The notes beneath the pieces were generated by a model. It was not told the origin of the DNA and ran no database searches. It was given only the letters and a program-made list of their open reading frames with translations. Positions 57,440 to 64,000 of a stretch of DNA of 64,000 nt are shown here, one piece after another. This DNA is from Meira nashicola. Taxonomy: Eukaryota > Basidiomycota > Exobasidiomycetes > Exobasidiales > Brachybasidiaceae. The stretch lies in the NCBI GenBank assembly GCA_001600355.1, contig BCJU01000002.1, forward strand, positions 1,798,001 through 1,862,000, given 5' to 3'. Within the stretch, counting starts at the first letter, position 1. The number at the start of each line of letters is the position of its first letter. The translations under genes were made by a program, and so were the position numbers.

Positions 57440-58491
57440 ATGGCGTCAAGAAGAGCACAGATACGGCAACTTTATCAATCAGTTCCGTCCAGTGAGCTAT
57501 CCGGGACAACGTTGGAATCACTTTATTCAAGATGTGAAGCAAATTTAGCGGCGTTGGATGTCTGGGCAAATAAAGGCAATTCAATGGCTATGAGAAGGGC
57601 AGGAACTGGCGTGATTGCTTTAAGTGCGTGGTTTGCTGCGAAGATGTGAGTATGTTAAAGTGTCGGCACGCGAGAAGAATCACAGTAATTGACTTCTTCC
57701 TCTTTCCTATCAGGCTCGCTGATCGACCTAGTTCTACCGCTTTCCAAAAAGCTTCTGGATTATCTCCTGCTCAATTTTCAGCATCAGAGAAAGAATTACA
57801 GCCTGGCATTCAGATTATCAGCAAAGCTTCATCATCTTCAAATAGACGAGAAGGACAAGCCGAAGGCAGTGGATCGGCTATTGCACCCTCTTCGGATCTT
57901 TTAGCAAAATGGGCACAAGATATGAAAAGTGGAATTTCACCAGTAAAACGTAATTTGAGTGGACCATCTACACCTCGTTCAAATCGAATATTATCAGATA
58001 CCTCTTCGCCTGTTACACCTTCTAGGAGTGGTTTGCGAGATCGAAGCTCGATTAAAGAGAAACATGTTTTCGATCCTAGCCCTGTAGCGACACCTACAAA
58101 AGTCAGAAAACTTTCTGCTGCAAGTACGCCCTCCTCATCACCGTTAAAGAGAGCAGTTACTTCACAAAATACTCCTCAGAAGGATTCCAGTCGATTACCC
58201 TCCCAATCATCAAGTATAATAAATGAAGATGCGAACAGGGTCAAAACAAATAGCCATACCACACCAATCGCTCGTTTTTCCCGAGTCGCACGTCGAGAAC
58301 CTATCTATCCAGTCTCGCTAGGATTTGATGTTGTTGGAAAGGATGAGGAAAGGTGGTCAGAGACAAAGGCGTTAAGGAAGATACAAAGATGCATAGATGC
58401 ATTGGAAAAGATGAAGAAAGATGGCAAAACGGATTCATGGACGACTGCAACGCCGGGTGAACTCGAAAGTGTTAGAATCGAGTTTTTGTAG
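57440..58491 (+). CDS. Probable origin recognition complex subunit 6-like protein (two exons)
   Basis: Exons 57440..57645 and 57714..58491 flank a 68-nt intron (GTGAGT donor, pyrimidine-rich TATCAG acceptor) that keeps frame; the product is 327 residues. The first 110 residues are helical: a cyclin-like stretch with AGTGVIALSAWFAAKMLADR followed by AFQKASGLSPAQFSASEKEL, reminiscent of the TFIIB-like fold of Orc6 (small-residue helix, then a S-G-L-s motif). A Ser/Pro-rich linker follows, and the C-terminus (ERWSETKALRKIQRCIDALE...) is helical. Orc6 assignment rests on this pattern from memory, not on a clear signature; other TFIIB/cyclin-fold proteins are possible. The exon structure is well supported. 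Confidence 0.6.
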
Positions 58492-59027
58492 GCTCCCAAA
58501 ATTGTTTATCGGCTAATAAGATCTTTTTAGGTTAGGATCATGGCCATCTTCAGAAGACCATGAAGGGGAAAGTATCACGTGGATAATGACTTTCTTCCTT
58601 TTGTAAAACACAGCATCTGTATTATATAAGCATTAAATTATTCTAGTATTTTTTTTGTCAGATTAAAATTTGACATTTTCACGTGTTTGCACTGCGGATA
58701 CACAGTAGACACTCCGTTGGTGCCTTCACCTTCTCACAGTGTGGAAATTCGATAGCGCAAGTTGACGCGGCAAACTGGGCAGTAATGCGTCTTGATTGCT
58801 TGCTTGTGAGCCAGCCAGAACCTAGCAAGTACAGCAGGAGGCACGAAAGCTTGGAGCACTCTACAGCCTATTCGCGTGCTTATGCGTGCGTACAGAAAGG
58901 ACAATCTTCCTTTGGATCTTTGTTCAAGCGCGCAATTGGTGAGTTTTGATTTCGATTCACACTCTCTTATTCAACTTCTTCTACCGACCAACATCACTTT
59001 TGTCGACCTGTGTTCACTTTCGTCAAG
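58492..59027. other. Intergenic region and leader exon of the eL34 gene
   Basis: No supported gene. The right end (about 58960-59027) is a pyrimidine-rich TOP-like leader (CTCTTATTCAACTTCTTCTACC) that probably forms the non-coding first exon of the eL34 gene and ends at GTCAAG before GTAAGA. Confidence 0.45.
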
Positions 59028-59453
59028 GTAAGAATCAATGATGGAATATTCAGAGTATACGTGACGGCGGATGAGATGGCTATCCTGGAGGGATATAGAG
59101 GGGTTTCTATGGATGTGAAATTAATGTTATATTTCGACCTAAGCATCACGACATAACGACAGCACTTAAAGTTCGAAAACGTGGCAGAACATGCTCAATA
59201 TGACTTCATGAAAGCAACCATTGATGTCTCATCGTTTTGAGGAGGTCAAAAATAACCCTTTCTCAGGAATCGACATACCGACATAACTTCAACTAATACC
59301 GACCCAACAACTGTAAACCTCGTGCCTTTCTCGCGAAGATGATCAAACACATACAGCTCGTTTCTTTCGCCATCTGCCGTCACGTATTACTTTGACTTTC
59401 ATGACGGAGATCTTTGTACTCACAAACTCTCTAATTCTCTCTCTAATTTACAG
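59028..59453 (+). other. 5' UTR intron of the eL34 gene
   Basis: A 426-nt intron inferred from donor GTAAGA at 59028 and acceptor TTTACAG ending at 59453, directly before the ATG. Long leader introns are usual for fungal ribosomal protein genes. Searching by eye for C/D or H/ACA snoRNA boxes found nothing convincing. Confidence 0.65.
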
Positions 59454-59792
59454 ATGGCCAACCGTGTTACACTACCCAAGCGCACCCCTTACAACACCAA
59501 GTCCAACAGACGCCGTGTTGTCAAGACCCCAGGTGGAAAACTCAAGTACCACTTGACCGGAAAGATTGCCACATCGCCAAAATGTGGTGATTGCCATACC
59601 GCTTTGCCAGGAATCAAAGCTCTCCGTCCTCGTGAATACGCAACAGTTAGCAAGACAAAGAAGACCGTTCAAAGAGCATACGGAGGAAGCAGATGTGCAA
59701 ACTGCGTCCGAACAAGAATCATCCGTGCTTTCTTGGTTGAAGAAGCCAAGATCGTCAAGGCCGTTTTGGCCAGCCAAAAGTCAAAGAAGTAA
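59454..59792 (+). CDS. RPL34: 60S ribosomal protein L34 (eL34)
   Basis: A 112-residue ORF, near the usual length. It matches eL34 along its length: RVTLPKRTPYNTKSNRRRVV, KTPGGKL, TSPKCGDCHTALPGIKALRP, EYATVSKTKKTVQRAYGGSR and CANCVRTRIIRAFLVEEAKIV. Two C-x-x-C pairs (KCGDC and RCANC) form the zinc site. It is a component of the large subunit. The ATG immediately follows the acceptor of the leader intron, so the start is fixed. GC content and codon choice (AAG, GCC) are more biased than in neighbours, as expected for high expression. Confidence 0.97.
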   Translation: MANRVTLPKRTPYNTKSNRRRVVKTPGGKLKYHLTGKIATSPKCGDCHTALPGIKALRPREYATVSKTKKTVQRAYGGSRCANCVRTRIIRAFLVEEAKIVKAVLASQKSKK

Positions 59793-60066
59793 AGGATTGA
59801 TCAAAAATGAAGATGTTTGATTTCTCTCGCCCATCTTTGAACAACTTTCTCGATTGACGAATACGAATCGATTTGCTAGCATTCAGGTATCAACGATTAG
59901 CAATTCGATCTATTGGTTATTATCGATTGTATGAACACCTCATCATTCTCTTTTCTTCACGACATCACACGTGTACGTCATATATGCGCACATGCATACA
60001 TCATAATACATTATACTTGCATATCATTCCGTGTCTATAAAATGTGAAGAAGGGGAAGGGAAGATT

Positions 60067-62055
60067 CTACGTCTGGGTATAATTATCTTGATTTTGTTTC
60101 AGTAAGGCGATGCCTTCACCTACTTGTGCCCATGGTGCACGAACATAACGGATATTGAGAAGTCCGGATGCGAACGCCATGATCTTAAGAGAGTAGATAT
60201 GAACGGCTAATGCGAAAAGTAGCGACCATGTGTAGTCGAATTGATCCAAGAAGTGAGTTGCAGTAGCTTGTGCGAGTAAATGTTGAGTCAATTTACGATC
60301 CATATTTCCACTTTCTCGAATGGCCCAAAGTAAATAAGAAGATCTCAACCAACTTGCAATTCGCACCGTTCTTGTTGACTTGGGCGGTTTATCATTTGCA
60401 AAAGTACGATTAAATTTATCTGTTGAATTTATTCCCCATCCTTGTTCTACTTTACTGCCAAATAACCACGCTTGTTGAGGCACAAACAAACAAAGGTCGA
60501 TGAAAAGAGCAGAAGACATGGTATAAAATGTCAATCCGTCGTACTGATCATCTTTACTTATATTATGAATCTGACCATTTTCGATTTTTGAATCACAAAT
60601 TTCTGCATTGCGATTTTTGATCAGGATAGAGCCTAGTTCGCCGTCATTTGTTCTGAAGCAAAAGTACTTCTCAATCGCTTTCCTACATATCCTCTCGATG
60701 AAAGATTCGTCATTCCAATAGATATTTCCCGAAGCTTGTTCTCTAATTTGAGCTGCATTCATACTTAAATCTTTCGGCTCCGTAGGATTATGGACTTTTG
60801 GCCAACCTATTCCATCAAATGGTTGGGTGGAATCCCATCTTTTCGCTTCTCCTCTTGGTTCCGGTCTAATATGAACCGGTAATCGTTTCTTCCAATGTAA
60901 TTTTGCCGCTTCAATCATAATTCTTGCAACGGGTAAAAATAAATCAAAAGGTTGACTAATTAACATTGAAAGAACCGAGGAAGTCGTCATTGATTTTGCT
61001 TCTTTAGTAGGCTTTTGTGTAGCGGATGTTGCGTTGGATGAAGTAAGGGTTGCTAATAGCTTCTTCTGCAGTGATTTGCCTTTATTTTGACATTCCTCTT
61101 CGGGAGGTACGAGTAGGAGCAATCGGATATCTATAGAAGGCAGACCATCTTTGGTCTCTTTCCACATATCCCTAAGGAATAGTTGGTAATAACCTAATCG
61201 ATCATTGAACGGGCTCACATGGAAATCTCGTGGGAAGGTCCAGGAATGATCATATCCTTTTCGCATTGAGCCTTTTTGAGAGCTCGATCCAGTCTTTTCG
61301 TCTTCGCCTTTATTCACCTCACAGACATATATATGTCTTTCGTTAAAAGTATTGTGTACTTCTAGGATAGCCGACCAAAGCTTTTTGCTCGTACCTGGCT
61401 TGTACACATAGTAAACTGTCAAAGGATTGAAACCTGCTAAACCGAATACGGTCGGCATTGCAATAGCCCAAACTTGGCCAATCTCTTGATCCCATGGAAA
61501 GTGTCCTGATTTCAAAGAGTCACTTTCCAAATCTTGTGGCCCTTTCGATAAATAACCTCTGAATCGTAGCTCATATGCCAATTTGAGTAGAATTGATCCA
61601 TCTATAATCTCTACAGCTTGGGGTGATTTTGCATCGGCAAAAATCTTCCTTCCAAAATCTTTGGGATGTAATTTGGTCAACGCAAAAGACTTCTTTGGAT
61701 TTGCACTTGCAATGCTTCCCGACAACTGATCTCCAGCCCATCTGAAAGCTGGTAAACAATCACATTGTCCTCTTTCTAATGCTTGAAGTTCAAATGCAAA
61801 ATATAGCGAAGGGTATTTGAACGAATGTTGTGATTCTCGCGGTAGCATTCTAGCATGATGAATTTGTGCAGGAACGATGAAAGCCGAAGCATTTTTGTTG
61901 TCTTTTATGGTGTTGTTTGTCCGTATATCATGTCCTTTTCCGCTTCTAGTCGATTTCAGATTTCGAAAGATGTACCTCGGCAAAGGTGAAAATAGAATAA
62001 TTGCAGTCACAAGCAGTGGCGTTACTAGAGCCTCTGACCAGTGATGTGTCACCAT
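60067..62055 (-). CDS. DUF1365 family membrane protein
   Basis: A 662-residue intronless ORF. Residues 13-33 form a transmembrane helix (VTPLLVTAIILFSPLPRYIF). The DUF1365 region starts with VPAQIHHARMLPRESQHSFK, then YPSLYFAFELQALERG, with family features FNPLTVYYVYKP, ILEVHNTFNERHIY and the block DHSWTFPRDFHVSPFNDRLG followed by YYQLFLRD. A second hydrophobic pair lies near the C-terminus (SLLFALAVHIYSLKIMAFAS). Bacterial DUF1365 proteins often accompany lipid-modifying genes (cyclopropane synthase, amine oxidase); a role in lipid modification is a family inference. No such partner is beside it here. The position of residues 330-480 is an insertion relative to the short bacterial form. Confidence 0.88.
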   Translation of the reverse strand: MVTHHWSEALVTPLLVTAIILFSPLPRYIFRNLKSTRSGKGHDIRTNNTIKDNKNASAFIVPAQIHHARMLPRESQHSFKYPSLYFAFELQALERGQCDCLPAFRWAGDQLSGSIASANPKKSFALTKLHPKDFGRKIFADAKSPQAVEIIDGSILLKLAYELRFRGYLSKGPQDLESDSLKSGHFPWDQEIGQVWAIAMPTVFGLAGFNPLTVYYVYKPGTSKKLWSAILEVHNTFNERHIYVCEVNKGEDEKTGSSSQKGSMRKGYDHSWTFPRDFHVSPFNDRLGYYQLFLRDMWKETKDGLPSIDIRLLLLVPPEEECQNKGKSLQKKLLATLTSSNATSATQKPTKEAKSMTTSSVLSMLISQPFDLFLPVARIMIEAAKLHWKKRLPVHIRPEPRGEAKRWDSTQPFDGIGWPKVHNPTEPKDLSMNAAQIREQASGNIYWNDESFIERICRKAIEKYFCFRTNDGELGSILIKNRNAEICDSKIENGQIHNISKDDQYDGLTFYTMSSALFIDLCLFVPQQAWLFGSKVEQGWGINSTDKFNRTFANDKPPKSTRTVRIASWLRSSYLLWAIRESGNMDRKLTQHLLAQATATHFLDQFDYTWSLLFALAVHIYSLKIMAFASGLLNIRYVRAPWAQVGEGIALLKQNQDNYTQT

Positions 62056-62319
62056 CTCTTGTACCTTTGATTTGCTATCATGTCAAAATGATGGTAATCT
62101 TTGAAGATGTAATAATAGCTTCCTCCACTGTATGCAGGTGAAAAGTGCGGCAGTATCGGAGGATGACAAATTGTTAGAGCACCTGCAGGCATTTACCCTA
62201 ACCAGAGTATCTTACATTTCGCGACGCGTAGGGCAGAAGCACTTTATGCTTTCACTCCAATTAACACAACCAACACCTCGAACGATGAGGGTATGAAAAT
62301 CATTGGTGGCGAATAAGTT

Positions 62320-63345
62320 ATGGCAGAGGGATCAGAATTAGCTCAAAATGAATCAGAGCACTCGATACGAGAAAGTGATCGAATTGAAGATGCATTAGAA
62401 GAAGAATGCTTCACTGAAGTTTTGGAACGAATGGGAGAAAAAGACGTGGATGAAGAGGATAATGGCCAACAATTAGATTTATTTGAAACAGGTAATATTT
62501 GGACACAAGTAGGTTCCACACAAGCACAAAGAAAAGCATGGCAAAATGCTTGTGATTCACATGAAGAACAATTTGAGCCGATTGATATTGATGGCAGGTC
62601 AAAGAGTGCCATCGACGAAGAGGATTTGCAGACATCAAGGGACAGTGAATTTTACTTTGATCCAAGTCAAGACTTTCCTGAAGATATTGATGGTGTAAAT
62701 ACGTCAACGCAAGTGAGCCAATCATTATGGAAAGATGGAAAAACAGCTCCACTTTTGAATCAATATGGCAAAGAAAGAAGATTATGGTATATGGCACAAG
62801 CTGGAATATATGATCAAACTGAATCAGTGCATGATGCTAATTCCAGGCAGAAGACTGTAAATCTGACAAGAGAGCCTTCTTCTTCGCCGCCAATAGTTGT
62901 TTATCAAACGCCAGCAAGACCGGCAATACAAAATTCTCGGAACAACGAAGGATCTTCTTCAACGCCAGCACAAACTCATTTACCAACACCAATTCAACCG
63001 GTCACAAATGGTGTGACCCCACAAAGAAGAGGGCCTGCATTTAGCTTGGCCGGAAATTTGAATACGCCTAACGGTGCTCAAAATCGTACGCCAATCTTAC
63101 AAACGCCAAAACGAAAAACTTGGCAATCTACTTGGGCCTCAAGAGAAGAAGCAAAAGATGCTGCAGCAGCTGCTCAACTTGAAGCAAAATCTTCTTCAGC
63201 GAAGAAGAAGAAACGAAATTCTAATAATACGCCAAAAGGCGTTGCAAGAGGAGTTAAAGGCGCAAGAGGTGGTGGATCTTCCTCTAAAAATGCAACGCCC
63301 AATCGTACCGCCGGCGCTTTACCACCGGGTTCGGCTCGTAGGTAG
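62320..63345 (+). CDS. Disordered nuclear-like protein, 341 residues
   Basis: A 341-residue ORF with the ATG in a good context. The N-terminal third is acidic (SDRIEDALEEECFTEVLERM). A segment QYGKERRLWYMAQAGIYDQ near 165 looks structured or a binding motif. The C-terminus is rich in T-P, basic and Lys-run residues (SSAKKKKRNSNN) and ends GG/R-rich, suggesting nuclear localisation and DNA or RNA contact (inference). No family is recognised. It is divergent from the DUF1365 gene. Confidence 0.65.
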   Translation: MAEGSELAQNESEHSIRESDRIEDALEEECFTEVLERMGEKDVDEEDNGQQLDLFETGNIWTQVGSTQAQRKAWQNACDSHEEQFEPIDIDGRSKSAIDEEDLQTSRDSEFYFDPSQDFPEDIDGVNTSTQVSQSLWKDGKTAPLLNQYGKERRLWYMAQAGIYDQTESVHDANSRQKTVNLTREPSSSPPIVVYQTPARPAIQNSRNNEGSSSTPAQTHLPTPIQPVTNGVTPQRRGPAFSLAGNLNTPNGAQNRTPILQTPKRKTWQSTWASREEAKDAAAAAQLEAKSSSAKKKKRNSNNTPKGVARGVKGARGGGSSSKNATPNRTAGALPPGSARR

Positions 63346-64000
63346 CCTTCTCAGGTTTCATCCTGATTTATTTATGTATCACTTCTGTTCTGCGTGACTT
63401 TATTGTGTAATGTATCTTATCCGCATTCTCGATTAAATTTATCCGTTTTGCGTCTTTCATGTTCAGCTTTGTTTAGACACAAAATTTCAAATTGACAAAA
63501 GCGAAATTATATTGATACTTCATTGGAAATTATTGTATTTATTTACACAAACTCGATTCGGATTGACAGAGCGAGACAAGTGATTTTGTGCTGTATGAGC
63601 TTTTCATAACAAAAAAGAATTCAGAGAAAGAGAGATGATTGATAATGTTTGAAAATATTGTTAAGAATAGCTATACATGTGTACACCTACATAGATAAAG
63701 AGGTGAAAGACAAGTTCATAAAAGCGTTTGCACATATCTTTTTTTTTGTGATCAGAACAAACCAATGTACGAACGCAAGCACAAGGACACACTGTACCAA
63801 ATCGCTGCGGTGTTTGAGAGTTTAGAGAAAAAAGGGCTTTGAGTGATGTAGAGAATAGACTGAGGAGATTTGTTTTCACATATTCACCCACACGCGAAAA
63901 GAATGCTCGTTTATACTATAGACAGAAAGAAGAAATTCAAAGAGAGAATTGCAAAGAGATGAGAAAAGGAGAATGAACAAATTTTCATCTCTTCACTTTG
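63346..64000. other. 3' flank to the window end
   Basis: AT-rich sequence with purine-rich GAGAAAG-like runs near the edge (63905-63975). A minus-strand 76-codon frame (63661-63891) has no supporting features. A neighbouring gene may begin beyond the edge. Confidence 0.4.

Noticed and set aside
57628..57715. A second in-frame start for the Orc6-like protein
   Set aside because: The frame lies inside an intron with good splice sites; splicing joins the two exons without a break.
59028..59453. snoRNA inside the eL34 leader intron
   Set aside because: A near C-box (AATGATGG) is present, but no D box or terminal stem was found by eye.

Overview
This 64 kb window comes from a fungal nuclear genome. 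The evidence is spliceosomal introns with GT..AG ends (mostly 54-79 nt), cytosolic 60S ribosomal protein genes, a fungal class I myosin, a Boi/Pob1-type SH3-SAM-PH polarity protein, Ded1 and Dbp5. The intron-poor genes, long Ser/Gln-rich disordered proteins, a Kex2-type repeat peptide precursor and a 7-TM protein resembling a basidiomycete family suggest Basidiomycota. I cannot name a genus. No CRISPR array, tRNA, rRNA, transposon or virus-derived gene was recognised.

Layout. 1-8 kb: the end of an unknown gene; a secreted precursor with more than twenty dibasic sites that would release about ten short peptides (minus strand); a divergent seven-transmembrane protein with a GPCR-like layout; 60S protein uL1. 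8.7-13.2 kb: a small membrane ORF, two tandem thioesterase-like paralogues and a disordered protein. 13.3-24.3 kb, all minus strand: a large disordered protein, the Boi/Pob1 homologue and a DENND6-type DENN protein. 24.7-30.9 kb: Dbp5 and Ded1 flank the DNA polymerase delta subunit Pol32. 32.8-40.4 kb: a UBE3D/Ipa1-type (HECT_2) domain on a roughly 1100-residue disordered extension, then a disordered protein with a ubiquitin-like C-terminus. 40.4-44.2 kb holds no recognisable gene. 44.2-47.5 kb: a broken secreted Cys-containing gene, a Gre2/DFR-like reductase and an epoxide hydrolase. 49.4-64 kb: a 1208-residue disordered protein, myosin I, an Orc6-like protein, 60S protein eL34 with a leader intron, a DUF1365 membrane protein and a disordered protein.

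The most interesting candidate system is at the left end. The multi-peptide precursor (1010-3088) and the seven-transmembrane protein (5008-7367) are divergent neighbours separated by 1.9 kb with no recognisable gene. The layout recalls peptide pheromone and receptor pairs, but both the functional link and the receptor role are inferences.

Several gene models were corrected by reading splice sites: the Dbp5 C-terminus (a 14-nt last exon), the 7-TM gene (three exons), the HECT_2 fusion (two or three exons), the Orc6-like gene (two exons), the 13.3-15.9 kb gene (two exons) and the Boi homologue (a probable 3' intron).
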